A stretch of 64,000 nt of DNA from assembly GCA_031769625.1 (NCBI GenBank), contig JAUIMM010000121.1, forward strand, positions 6,658,001-6,722,000. The letters are read 5' to 3'. Position 1 is the stretch's first letter; every line of letters starts with the position of its first letter. Shown here in pieces: positions 11,899-23,255 of this stretch. The notes under the pieces were generated by a model. It was not told the origin of the DNA. It saw nothing but the letters and a program-made list of their open reading frames with translations, and searched no databases. This stretch comes from Taudactylus pleione (lineage: Eukaryota > Chordata > Amphibia > Anura > Myobatrachidae). The translations under genes were made by a program, and so were the position numbers.

Positions 11899-13426
11899 TT
11901 AGTGGTGAAATGCAAGCAGGTTGTGATTTATTACCTCAATAGGCTTATCGTATGACTGGCAGCCTCTCTGATGTCTCCCAGTGCTGGTATTAATGGTTAT
12001 GCTTGATGGGAATCGGTATGATTTACCGCTGGCCGCGGTTCAAATCCTGACAGCGGCAGCCCGACAGGGGTGAATATCCTGATCGTCGGAAGGTAAGTAT
12101 TGACTAACCTATTCTACCCCCTAACCCTCCCTTAAGGGTGCCTAACCCTAATCCCCCCTCTAAGTGCCTAAACCTAACCCCCCTTCCCCGCAGCCTAAAC
12201 CTAAGTCCCCCTGGGGGTGCCTAACCCTAATCTCCCTCCGGGGGTGCCTAACCCTAACCCCCCCTTCCCCTAGCCTAACCGTAACCTCCTGCGGGGTTCC
12301 TAACCCTAAGTCCCCCCTGGGAGCCCCTAACCTAACCCTCCCCCCCTGTCCATGCCCGGCACCTGGCTTACCTTCGATCGGTAAGCCGGGTGTCGGGCTC
12401 CTGGCGTAGGTCTAATGACAGGCGTCAGGATTTTGACGCCTGTCATTAGACACTTGCCGGGATTAGACAGTCAGGAAGCCAACAGTCAGATTACGTCCGA
12501 CGGCTTCCCAACTGCTTACCGCTTGATGAAAAATAATGGTATCAAGATGCCAAGTATCACCTAAGTAGACTTGTCATGTGACTGGCTTATATCATAAACA
12601 GTCTCAGTGATGTCACTTTGCATTGGTTTGATCAGTTGAGCATGGTGATATGACATCTCACGGTATAAGGTTAGCTTATTTTAACATTTATGTTATCTAA
12701 AAATTAGGGGAGTGCACCGGCCACTTTTCGTGTTTTGTGTTTTGGTTTTGGATCTGGATCTTTCTTCGTGTTTTGGATCTGGATTGGTTTTGCCAAAACC
12801 ACCCTTCCGTGTTTTGGGTTCTGGGTTTTGTGTTTTGGATCTGTATTTTTTTTTAAAAAAAGCATAAAAACAGCTAAAATCACAGAATTTGTGGGTTTTT
12901 CTGCTCCTATGCTATTATTAACCTCAATAACCTTAATTTCCACTAATTTCCAGTCTATTTTGAACACCTCACACCTCACAATAGTGTTTTTATGTCCAAA
13001 AGGTTTCACCGAAGTAGCTGGACGACTATGCTAAGCGATACGAGTGGGCGGCACAAACACGTGGCCCATCTAGGAGTGACACTGCAGTGGCAGACAGGAT
13101 GGCAGTTTGAAAAACTAGGCCCCAAACTGTACATAATGCAAATGCAAAGAAAAAAAAGAGGAATTGTCCTTGGGCCCTCCCACCCACCCCCTTGGGCCCT
13201 CCCACCCACCCCCTTGGGCCCTCCCACCCACCCTTATGTTGTATAAACAGGATATGCACACTTTAACAAACCAATCATTTCAGCGCCAGGGTCTGCCACA
13301 TGACTGTGGCTGAAATGATTGGTTCGTTTGGGCCCCCACAAAACAAGCTGGCAATTAATGTGTCCCTGCACAAACTGGTTCTACGGAGGCAAGATGTCGT
13401 CCTCATCCTCCTCATCCACCGATTCC
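11510..13426 (-). repeat. Right arm of the 1.9-kb inverted repeat
   Basis: Reverse complement of about 1288-3177. It begins within copy B at ATGGCATCTCACGG, where hAT sequence (..GGTTTTGTGT) changes abruptly to satellite. It runs through satellite, an (ATCT)n run on the other strand (about 11847-11896), the telomere-like insert (12010-12545), the hAT terminus at 12705 and the 3' untranslated region, ending in the last codons of the transposase (AATCGGTGGA, about 13410-13425). Confidence 0.9.
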
Positions 13427-14406
13427 TTGGATAAAACAGGAAAAAGGGATTTAGGTGACCCTGGACTGCTTACGGTCTGAGCCAAAGTTTCTGAACTTGA
13501 CAGTAACTTTTTATGAATGCGCTGCAGGTGCCGTATAAGGGAGGATGTTCCTAGGTGGTTAACGTCCCTACCCCTACTTATTTCACCTTTACATATGGTA
13601 CATATGGCAATACAGTTGTTGTCCGGATTTGGATAGAAATATTGCCAGACCAAAGAGGTGGAATGTTTGGTCTTCTGCCCAGGCATGACCGTGATGGGCT
13701 TTTTCATCTCACGGACAACAACTGTCTCCCCCGGAGCCTGATTTAAACAAACCACATCACCATCAGAATCCTCCTCGCCAACTTCCTCCTCAGTGCCAGC
13801 TACACCAGTATCCTCATCCTGTTGTACTTCAACAGTGACATCTTCAATTTGCATATCAGCAAGTGGACTGTGGGTGCTCCTTTCAGCACTTGCAGGGGGC
13901 GTGCAAATGGTGGAAAGAGCCACCTCTTCCCGTCCAGTGCTGGGAAGGTCAGGCATCGCAACCGCCACCACACTTGGACTCTCCTTGGGGATTTGTGATA
14001 TCTTCTTAGAACGCACAGTTCTTCGCTGTGCTTTTGCCAGCTTAACTCGTTTGATTTTTTTAGCGGGAGGAGGGCTTCCATCGTCATGTGAAGCTGAACC
14101 ACTAGTCATGAACATAGGGAAAGACCTTAGCCGTTCCTTGCCACTCCGTGTCGTAAATGGCTTATTGGCAAGTTTACGTTTCTCTTCAGATGATTTAAAT
14201 GTTTTTTTCAAGGTCATTTTCCTGAACTTTGTCATTTGGGATTGTATGTGCCCTCTACTATGACATTGGGCATCGGCCTTGGCAGACGACGTTGATGGCA
14301 TGTTATCGTCTATGTCATGACTAGTGGCAGCAGCTTCAGCACTAGGAGGAAGTGGTTCTTGATCTTTCCCTATTTTATTTTTATCGGAGAAAGTTTGGTC
14401 CTCCAT
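13381..14406 (-). CDS. Internally deleted BED zinc-finger protein from hAT copy B
   Basis: An uninterrupted 341-residue frame starting MEDQTFSDKN at 14406. Residues 1-245 are hydrophilic and rich in K, S and E, with a basic patch near 115-135 and an acidic stretch near 195-220. Residues about 248-300 form a BED-type zinc finger (SLVWQYF start; C269 and C272; H293 and H298 in RHLQRIH), a DNA-binding fold found at the N terminus of hAT transposases. The frame then joins, at about residue 327, in phase to ESVDEEDEDDILPP, the extreme C terminus of the transposase in copy A. The whole catalytic and dimerisation region is absent. A protein like this could still bind transposon ends, but expression and function are inferred. 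It is also possible that the open frame is chance survival. Confidence 0.75.
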   Translation of the reverse strand: MEDQTFSDKNKIGKDQEPLPPSAEAAATSHDIDDNMPSTSSAKADAQCHSRGHIQSQMTKFRKMTLKKTFKSSEEKRKLANKPFTTRSGKERLRSFPMFMTSGSASHDDGSPPPAKKIKRVKLAKAQRRTVRSKKISQIPKESPSVVAVAMPDLPSTGREEVALSTICTPPASAERSTHSPLADMQIEDVTVEVQQDEDTGVAGTEEEVGEEDSDGDVVCLNQAPGETVVVREMKKPITVMPGQKTKHSTSLVWQYFYPNPDNNCIAICTICKGEISRGRDVNHLGTSSLIRHLQRIHKKLLSSSETLAQTVSSPGSPKSLFPVLSKESVDEEDEDDILPP

Positions 14407-14429
14407 TTATGTTATATTGATATATACGT

Positions 14430-15405
14430 GCGGCTAAGGCACACACAAACACAGAAAATAATTTTTTATTTTTGTTGGAGACTAGTGCACTTTGTGGGTT
14501 ACACCACCCTTTAAGAAATGAGCCAGCCGGCCCTTTACTTATGGGACATAGGCGCACGCTTGGCACTACTTTGTTGATGCACGTGCGGCTACTGCGCACA
14601 CAATTCACAAACACAGAAAATATTTTTTTATTTGGTTTGGAGTGTACTTTGGGGGTTACAGCACCCTTTAACGGTCAAGCCAGCCGGCCCTTTACTTATG
14701 ACACAGGCGCACGCTTGGCACTACTTTGTTGATGCATGTGCGGCTACTGCGCACACAATTCACAAACACAGAAAATATTTTTTTATTTGGTTTGGAGTGT
14801 ACTTTGGGGGTTACAGCACCCTTTAACGGTCAAGCCAGCCGGCCCTTTACTTATGACACAGGCGCACGCTTGGCACTACTTTGTTGATGCACGTGCGGCT
14901 ACTGCGCACACAATTCACAAACACAGAAAATATTTTTTTATTTGGTTTGGACTGGAGTGTACTTTGGGGATTACAGCACCCTTTAACGGTCAAGCCAGGC
15001 GGCCCTTTACTTATGACACAGGCGCACGCTTGGCACTACTTTGTTGATGCATGTGCGGCTACTGCGCACACAATTCACAAACACAGAAAATTTTTTTTTA
15101 TTTGGTTTGGAGTGTACTTTGGGGGTTACAGCACCCTTTAACGGTCAAGCCAGCCGGCCCTTTACTTATGACACAGGTGCACGCTTGGCACTACTTTGTT
15201 GATGCACGTGCGGCTACTGCGCACACAATTCACAAACACAGAAACATTTTTTTGATTTGGTTTGGAGTGTACTTTGGGGGTTACAGCACCCTTTAACGGT
15301 CAAGCCAGCCAGCCCTTTACTTATGACACAGGTGCACGCTTGGCACTACTTTGTTGATGCACGTGCGGCTACTGCGCACACAATTCACAAACACACAAAA
15401 AATAT
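14430..15405 (-). repeat. 155-bp tandem repeat upstream of the BED frame
   Basis: The marker GGCGCACGCTTGGCACTAC (later copies GGTGCACG..) occurs at 14551, 14706, 14861, 15021, 15176 and 15331, giving spacings of 155, 155, 160, 155 and 155 bp, plus a partial unit near 14430. Units differ at few positions, so the array is recent or homogenised. It lies 5' of the transposase start in transposon orientation. It generates long open frames on the plus strand that are shadows. Confidence 0.92.
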
Positions 15406-15419
15406 TATTTTTTTAGCAC

Positions 15420-15790
15420 TTGGGGGGAGCACCCCTGATGGACAGAGCACCCCCTGGACAACACTACAGCACCCCTTTAGGACTGGGACACTGCACAGGA
15501 CTTTGGAGTGGACACAGCCCCTATGGAGAACTGACTGCACAACACAGTCCAGCCAGCCCCTATGGACTTTGAAGTAGTGGACACAGCCCCTATTAACAAC
15601 AGCAGCACAGCACAACACAGCCAGCCCCTATGGACTTTGAAGTAGTGGACACAGCCCCTATGGACAACAGCAGCACAGCGCAGCGCAGCACAGCACAGCA
15701 CAGCACATTACTACTCTGCACTACACTACACAGCCCAGCCAGCCCTAACTCCCACCCTCCCTCTTCACTGTCCACAGCGGAGTGAGAAAA
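15420..15790 (-). repeat. GC-rich degenerate minisatellite in hAT copy B
   Basis: Imperfect repeats built from CAGCCCCTATGGAC, ACTTTGAAGTAGTGGACAC and CAGCACAGC. The clearest duplicated unit (about 60 bp) spans 15545-15605 and 15610-15670. It sits between the 155-bp array and the CpG-rich subterminal region. Confidence 0.7.
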
Positions 15791-16291
15791 TGGCACCGAC
15801 GCGGGTACCTTATATAGGATCCAAAACCCGCGAGACTCGGAAGGCGGGATGATGACATTTTGCCTCGATTTCAGAATCCGAGTCAGGCGGGAAAAGTCGA
15901 GCCTGACTCGGATCGGACTTGGATCGGGGGGGCTCGGGGGGGTTCGGATTTCAGAAATCCGAACCCGCTCACCCCTAGTTGAAACTGCTATATGCTTAAA
16001 ATTTAAACTGCTAAATATAATATACTGCTAGAAAGACTGCATAGTCTGCTCATTGTGGTACAACACCACCACCAGGTGGTCAAGTTATTTCACTATATGG
16101 TTTGAGAATTTATTTATATTCCAGGCACGACCTATACTGCATAATTATAATGTAGTATTTTTTTTTCATTGCCTTTTGAGGGAGTCGGGTGTATTTCCTT
16201 CTTTGTAACAAATACTATATGGTCACATCTCTGTCGTGTTTTTCTCTGTCTGATTGTATTTACTGCATTCCATAGTGGGGTTTTCCCTACT

Positions 16292-17836
16292 ATGGATAGG
16301 TTCCTAGACAAATCTAGCTCATCCCGTCCAAACACACCAGCCTCATCTAATAGAAAGGGTAATCAATGACCACCTCAACAAAAAACAACGGCGATAACCC
16401 GCCGTCTCCTCCCACGCCATCTTCTGGCTCAGAGGGAGGTTCCTCTGCCACTACTTCTAAGGGTATTACGAATACCCACCCCAGCTGACAATGCTAAGGT
16501 AGTAATTACCATGCTCATGCCTTTGCTGGATAAGAGGTTTGAGGATCTTCATGCCAGATTAGATGCCTCATTGGCTAGAATAGACACTAACACGTCTAGA
16601 ATTGATACTTTAGAACAAAGGACAAGTGATGTTGAAGACTCACTCCATGCCCTACAGCAGGAATTAATAACAAAATCCCAAACTATTCAAAATATGACTG
16701 AAAAATTAGACGATTTGGAGAATCGCAACAGACGTAGTAACCTACGTTTTATAGGGATCCCAGAATCTATTGCTGACTCACAATTAAACCGATTTGTTAG
16801 CAAGTTGATTCCACAAGCGTTAGAGTTACCCCATGATATCATTCCTATTCAAATTGAAAGAGTTCACAGGATGGGGTTGGGTAGAAGGGAAAGAGATGCC
16901 CGTTCTAGGCCTACAATTTGAAATTTCTGGATTACAGGGACAAGGAAAAATTATTACAGGCATATTGGGCTAAATCAGAACTTAGGCCCTCATTCAGAGC
17001 CGCTCGCTATTTGCGGTCGTTCGTTCTAAAATAAGGGGTGGCTATTCAAATGAACCGTTCGCTAATTGCGGTCTGTTCACGCCTCTAAGTCTGAACGAGC
17101 GAGCAAAACTTGCGGTTGTAACTTTGAAAAATACGCCCCCTTGCCGCTCGCACCATACGTCATGTCCGCTATTTATTAGATTAATCGAGTACATCGAACA
17201 GCGTATGAACTGCTCGCTATTCTTGTGGCTGGTTTTTTCAACCGCTATTTTGCGAGCAGTTCTGAGTAAAAAAAAACCAAGTGACGTGGTCAATGACGCT
17301 GCTGTATTAATTATGCACTCCCTTAAAACGCCCGTTTTGACCTTTAAGCACGCCTGCGTTCGAATTCCACACCACCGTTTTCAAGCACCTTCCCCTGTTA
17401 CCACCCACATACGCCTCCTTCTGTCACTCAAAATAGCAGGCATTCGCTATATAGCGAACAAACGATTTTCGGCCGCACTGACTGGTTCGCGCATGCGTAT
17501 TAAAATCCGTACGCATGCGCAGATGTGCGAACATCGGTCAGAACGAACGAGCGGCCGCTTACGAGCGGCAATCAGGGCCTTAGAGCGGAGGGTCATCGCA
17601 TCCTCATATTCCAGGATTTTTCTATTTTAGTCTCGCAGGAACGTAAAGCTTTTTCAGAGGTCTGTAAACTCCTGATTGATAAAAAAGTGAAATTTGCCCT
17701 TCTATACCCTGCTAAGCTGCGAGTAATGGATAATGACGGCCCCATTATATTCATTGATCCGCAACAGACCTTGGCTCGTTTCTCCAGGTCCCCTCCGGCC
17801 TCTCCTGTTCACTCACAAGCAAGTTTAGGAGAATAG
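16292..17836 (+). pseudogene. L1-like ORF1 (RNA-binding coiled-coil protein), frameshifted and split by a MITE
   Basis: ORF1 proteins of L1 elements trimerise through a coiled coil and bind the element RNA. The likely start is MDRFLDKSSSSRPN at 16292, which soon hits TGA; the low-complexity N-terminal region continues in other frames. The clear part (16511-16921) has a heptad-rich coiled coil (RIDTLEQRTSDVEDSLHALQ) followed by LENRNRRSNLRFIGIPE, the RRM-like core signature of L1 ORF1. The frame shifts after 16915 to KFLDYRDKEKLLQAYW and is cut at 16984 by a 595-bp MITE. It resumes after 17582 as ILIFQDFSILVSQERKAF, the C-terminal domain, and ends at 17836. Confidence 0.82.
16985..17579. mobile_element. 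Harbinger-like MITE copy 2, inside L1 ORF1
   Basis: Ends GGCCCTCATTCAGAGCC and GGCAATCAGGGCC, flanked by the 3-bp direct repeat TTA (16982-16984 and 17580-17582), the TWA target expected for PIF/Harbinger. 595 bp, non-coding, strongly similar to the copy at 6330-6928 in both its CpG-rich ends and its AT-rich middle (shared ACGCCCGTTTTGACCTTT). Removing it rejoins the ORF1 text. Confidence 0.88.
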
Positions 17837-19056
17837 GGCAAACCTCAAATAGAAGAAATTAAAGTTTATAATTTCTCTTTCTCACATATTTCAACCTTAT
17901 GGTAACATTGGTCAAGACCTTATCACTATTGAACCTCTATATTTTGAGAGTTCCCATCCCCTCGTACCATTTTAATATTGACTCAAGACTGATACCTTCA
18001 GTCTGATTATTGAGTTTATAGTTTAGTGATGGTTTTACCTTGATTATTGTTTATCAAAATAGATAATTTTCTTAATGTCTACAGGAAATAGAGGAATTAT
18101 CAGTCTCATCTTTATATGCAATAGGACATGGTGACCTAGTTAAAAGAGTGAAATTTGCCCTATTATACCCAGCTAAGCTGCGAGTAATTGATAATGGCCG
18201 CCCCGTTATATTCACAGATCCGCAGCAAGCCTTGGCTCGCTTCTCCAGATCACCTCCGGCCTCTCCTGCTCATTGTCATGCTATCATAGGAGACTAGGAT
18301 ATTCCTCAGAAGTAACTAAAATTAACAATTCATCTTTCTCATGCATATAAACTGAATGGCAACTTTTGTCATCATAACCCATTACTATTGAATCGCTATA
18401 GTATGAGGGTTCCCTATAACTTTAACCAAATTAATGTTGACTTGATCCAGATACCCTCAAATTGTTTGAGAAGCCAAAAAAGTATAACTATTTATCTCAA
18501 ATAATATTTACCACAGTAGTTGATATACTTATTATCTACAGGAGATGGATGTACTGCCAGTCTCTCTTTGTTACTTCTTTCCTTTTTTATACAAAGAGAC
18601 ATGACGATTTTGTTTTATAATAAACCTCGGGCCATCTAGGACGTGTTATGCACCTCAATGTTTATATACTATTTTTGTAACCACTGTATGTTACACCTGA
18701 CCCTTCTTGGGACAATTCCATTGTTAATGTTTATGATTGTGTTTTGGTTAATATTTTGGAGCATCCTCTCCTCACAGAAGTGGGATCCTCGTACAGTTGA
18801 AGCGGGAGACAACCTAGTTCCTTGCCTATTGAACAATTTAAAAAATGTTTAGCATCACATCACTTTGATATTATTAAGCATTTGCACGTTTATTTTATGT
18901 TTCAAGGTATGTTTGTGGTTTTATACATAGGGAGAGATAGGAGACGGGGAGAGCCACGGATCTTAATATTTCCTTTTTTTTGGAGAAAAGTTGATACTCC
19001 CCTGATTCTCACCCTTCTAAGCCCATCCTCTGCAACACGGCTGCTAATTCATTGTT
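17837..19056 (+). repeat. L1 inter-ORF region with a duplicated ORF1 3' end
   Basis: Between ORF1 and ORF2 there is 1.2 kb with no gene. At about 18146-18297 the text repeats the last 150 bases of ORF1 (GTGAAATTTGCCCT, then ATACCC.GCTAAGCTGCGAGTAAT and CTCCGGCCTCTCCTG), offset about 460 bp and with visible divergence. This is an old tandem duplication of the ORF1 tail and the following spacer, which explains the unusual inter-ORF length. Confidence 0.75.
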
Positions 19057-20002
19057 ATGGCATTGAATTTTAGAAATAGTGATAACACTTCTGCCACGTT
19101 CCATATATCATTGTTCTCCTGGAACGTAGATGGCTTGAACAGCCCTCTTGAAAGGAAAAAAGTACTCACTCACATTCAGAGAAAACACCCAGCAGTGATG
19201 TTTATTCAGGAGACACACTGGAGAGAAGGTGATAACTCCATGCTACGAGCTCCCTGGATAGCAGAGTGCCTATCAGCTTCATACACTTCAAAATCCAGAG
19301 GAGTGTCTGTTCTCTTCCACAGGAATCTAAGATACCATATTCTAAATAAAGTAATTGACCCAGAAGGTCGATATATAATAATAGATGCGAATATTGAAGG
19401 GACAAAATATACACTAGTAAACCTATATGCCCCAACAACAACACGGGTGAATTTCTTCGCTCATTATTACAGGTGTTGGCTTGAAGGTCCTCTTATCCTC
19501 TGGTGGTGGGTGGGAATTTTAACACTGTGGACATCCCAGTACTGTATAAGTCTCCACCTGCTTCTAGACTATCCTCCCCGTGCTGGAAATACATACAGGA
19601 ATTTAGAGAAACATTGCAATTAAGTGACCCCTGGCGCTTATTAAACCAGACGGATCGCTCCTTCACCCATCTAACTAGAGCCCATGGTTCACTGTCCAGA
19701 ATCGATTACCTCCTCTTAGCTAATTCCTTACTCACCCAACTCAAAAGGGTAACCCTGGGTGACATCATCATTTCAGACCATGCCCCAGTGACACTAGAGT
19801 GGTACTGTGACTCTGTCCGTACTCCTGGCTGCTTTTGGCGCTTCCCAGATTATCTGTACAAATCTGAAGATTTTCACAAATACTTTGCATATTCATGGTC
19901 CAACTACTTGGACGACAATATCGAACACTGGGCCAATCCAATCATGTCCTGGGAGGCGTCGAAGGCGGTCATGAGGGGCCATATAGTAAGTTATGTTGCT
20001 AA

Positions 20003-23000
20003 TAGGGATGAGCGGGTTCGGTTCCCTGAGAACCGAACCCACCCGAACTTCGGGGATCCGGGGCGATCCGAGCCCAAGCTCGGATCTCCCTGTCTGCCCC
20101 GGATCCCTCTCCCGAGGCAAAACCTCGAGATCTGCTGTCGGATCTCAAGGTTTTGCCTCGAGCGGCCATTTTTAAAAAAATGCCTTTGCCTTTAATGGGC
20201 AAAGTGCTGATTGGCTGACAGAGCCGTCTGTCACGGCTCTCAGCCAATCAGCATTATGGTGCTCATTTGCATGTAGCACGGACTCGTGAGATCCGTGCTA
20301 CATGCATCTGTGTGACTGACAGTGACACAGAGCACAGATGGGTCAGTGAGACCCGTCTGTGCTGCTGTGTATTTCAATGACACAGATGCATGCACGGACC
20401 AGGAGATCCGTGCTACTTGCATCTGTGTCATTGACACAGAGCACTGACGGGTCCGTGAGACCCGTCTGTGCTTCTGTGGTAAAAAAAACAAAAAAACAAC
20501 CTGTTTAAAAAAAGAAAAAAATGGCGTGCCCCCCCCCACAAAAAAAGAGCAACCAGCCCCGGGCATTAGTGACCCAGTGCTGGGTGTGCTTAAATACAGG
20601 GGACAAACGACGTAGGGGTCCCCTGTACTTAAGCACAACCAGCACCGGGCTAGTCAGAACCAGCGCTGGTTGCCAAAATACGGGGGACAAACGACGTAGG
20701 GGTCCCCCGTATTCTGCGCAACCGGCTCTGGGCTCTGATCCGGTCCTGGTTCTGGAAATACAGGGGAAAAAAATTAGTAGGGTTCCCCTGTATGTTCCAG
20801 AACCAGCACTGGACTTTTTCTAGCGGGGGGCTGATGCCACAGCCAGGGGAGCCCTTTCACCGGGCCCCCCAGCCGCAGCATCAGCCCTGACCGCTAGTCA
20901 GCCCAGGCCGGGGATCCCTGGAGAGCTGGGGACCCCCCCAATAAAGGGGTCACCCTCTCCAGGGCACCCCAGGCCCAGGCTGATAGCCCGGGGCTATCCC
21001 CGCCACCCCTGGTGGCGGTGGGTGGCGGGTTGATTGTGTGGTGTGGTGTAAATAAAGAATATCAAACATTGTCTTTACAAGTAGAACTGCAAGTCCCAGC
21101 TAGCCTGCCCCGCATGCTGGTACTTGGAGAACCACAAGTACCAGCATGCAGGGCATTAAGGGCCCACTAGTACCTGTAGTTCACCTGTAAAAAAATGTTT
21201 AAAAAAACACAGGACACACACACCGTGACAGTATAAGTTTATTAAACATACATACACACACACATGTACACATACTCACCTATGTAACCTGTAGCATCGG
21301 TCCACTTGTCCGGTAAAGTATAGGGGACCTGTGAAAAAAAACATACTCACCATCTCCTATGCGAGGTTCTGTCCTCTTCGTTCCAAAGTAGGCATCCCCG
21401 GACTTGGCAAAAAAAAAACGAAAACGCGATCCACGAACTTAGTACCGTTCTATAGAACGGTACTTCCCGAATGAGAACTTAGCGGCGGGGTATCACCATG
21501 GAAACCCCGCTGCTAAGCGTTCATTGGCTGAGAGAGGTCATCTCCCGTCTCTCAGCCAATGAACGGCTCCCTCCATTGTAGTCAATGGTGGGAGCCGCAG
21601 GGTAAACTTTAATAACCTTGCGGCTCCCACCATTGACTACAATGGAGGGAGCCGTTCATTGGCTGAGAGACGGGAGATGACCTCTCTCAGCCAATGAACG
21701 CTTAGCAGCGGGGTTTCCATGGTGATACCCCGCCGCTAAGCTCTCATTCGGGAAGTACCGTTCTATAGAACGGTACTAAGTTCGTGGATCGCGTTTTCGT
21801 TTTTTTTTTTTGCCAAGTCCGGGGATGCCTACTTTGGAACGAAGAGGACAGAACCTCGCATAGGAGATGATGAGTATGTTTTTTTTCACATGTCCCCTAT
21901 GGATACTTTACCGGACAAGTGGACCGATGCTACAGGTTACATAGGTGAGTATGTGTACATGTGTGTGTGTGTATGTATGTTTAATAAACTTATACTGTCA
22001 CGGTGTGTGTGTCCTGTGTTTTTTTAAACATTTTTTTTACAGGTGAACTACAGGTACTAGTGGGCCCTTAATGCCCTGCATGCTGGTACTTGTGGTTCTC
22101 CAAGTACCAGCATGCGGGGCAGGCTAGCTGGGACTTGCAGTTCTACTTGTAAAGACAATGTTTGATATTCTTTATTTACACCACACCACACAATCAACCC
22201 GCCACCCACCGCCACCAGGGGTGGCGGGGATAGCCCTGGGCTATCAGCCAGGGCCTGGGGTGCCCTGGAAAGGGTGACCCCTTTATTGGGGGGTCCCCAG
22301 CTCTCCAGGGATCCCCGGCCTGGGCTGACTAGCGGTCAGGGCTGATGCTGCGGCTGGGGGGCCCGGTGAAAGGGCTCCCCTGGCTGTGGCATCAGCCCCC
22401 CGCTAGAAAAAGTCCAGTGCTGGTTCTGGAACATACAGGGGAACCCTACTAATTTTTTTCCCCTGTATTTCCAGAACCAGGACCGGATCAGAGCCCAGAG
22501 CTGGTTGCGCAGAATACGGGGGACCCCTACGTCGTTTGTCCCCCGTATTTTGGCAACCAGCGCTGGTTCTGACTAGCCCGGTGCTGGTTGTGCTTAAGTA
22601 CAGGGGACCCCTACGTCGTTTGTCCCCTGTATTTAAGCACACCCAGCACTGGGTTACTAATGCCCGGGGCTGGTTGCTCTTTTTTGGGGGGGTGCACGCC
22701 ATTTTTTTCTTTTTTTACACAGGTTTTTTTTTTTATTTTTACCACAGCAGCACAGACGGGTCTCACGGACCTGTCATTGCTCTGTGCCAATCACACAGAT
22801 GCATGTAGCACGGATCTCCCGGGTTCGTGCTACATGCAAATGGGCACCATAACGCTGATTGGCTTCCTGTCTGCCACTGCAGTGCCACTCCTAGATGGGC
22901 CACGTGTTTGTGCCGCCCACTTGTGTCGCTTAGCATAGTCATCCAGCTACCTCGGTGCAACCTTTTGGCCTAAAAACAATATTGTGAGGTGTGAGGTGTT

Positions 23001-23255
23001 CAGAATAGAGTGGAAATGAGTGGAAATTAATGTTATTGGGGTTATTAATAGCGTAGGAACAAAAAGGCCCATTTTATGTGATTTTAGCGTTTTTTTTAAT
23101 TTTTTAAGAAAAAATCCAGATCCAAAACACAAAACCCAGAACCCAAAACACGGAAGGGTGGTTTTGGCAAAACCAATCCAGATCCAAAACACGAAGAAAG
23201 ATCCAGATCCAAAACCAAAACACAAAACACGAAAAGTGGCCGATGCACACCCCTA
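20003..23255 (+). mobile_element. Non-autonomous hAT, copy C, with a giant palindrome, 8-bp TSD
   Basis: Inserted into L1 ORF2 with the exact 8-bp TSD GTTGCTAA (19995-20002 and 23256-23263). The left end TAGGGATGAGCGGGTTCGG matches the 5' end of hAT copy B, and the right 390 bp (22866-23255) match the 3' end of copies A and B. Everything between is a 2.65-kb inverted repeat unrelated to transposase. It is therefore a hAT derivative that keeps only its ends and carries a foldback cargo. Movement would need transposase from an intact relative. Confidence 0.9.
20215..22865. repeat. 2.65-kb near-perfect palindrome
   Basis: Arms of about 1.3 kb meet near 21609 around a short asymmetric core (GTAAACTTTAATAACC). 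The innermost part includes CTCAGCCAATGAACG and its complement on both sides. Shared landmarks are GCATGCTGGTACTTG, a GCCACCCACCGCCACC stretch, and a shadow reading frame seen at both 20521-20823 (+) and 22403-22702 (-) with only a few differences. The outermost 250 bp are less well matched. The foldback family also occurs at 54047-55857 and 59638-61410. Confidence 0.9.

Larger units (their letters stand above)
11381..15977 (-). mobile_element. hAT transposon (BED-finger type), copy B, 8-bp TSD, rearranged inside
   Basis: Inserted in the L1 5'UTR with an exact 8-bp TSD, GTTGAAAC (11373-11380 and 15978-15985). Read on the minus strand: 5' end TAGGGGTGAGCGGGTTCGG at 15977, a CpG-rich subterminal region, two tandem-repeat blocks, a BED-finger reading frame, then the 3' untranslated region and a hAT 3' end at 12705. 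This is followed by 1.2 kb of satellite (12704-11512) and a second 130-bp hAT 3' end (11508-11381). The satellite and inner 3' end are the inverted copy of the copy A locus. The catalytic domain is missing, so the copy is non-autonomous. Confidence 0.88.

Noticed and set aside
14430..15405. Possible CRISPR array
   Set aside because: Units are 155 bp and contiguous with no unique spacers, and the setting is eukaryotic.
14472..15577. Chain of open frames with WSVLWGLQHPLTVKPAGPLL repeats
   Set aside because: Six-frame shadow of the 155-bp tandem repeat on the strand opposite the transposon gene.
20521..22702. Paired open frames (MACPPPQKKSNQPRALV..) on opposite strands
   Set aside because: Mirror-image shadows of the palindrome arms; the text is repeated ACGACGTAGGGG-type hairpins.
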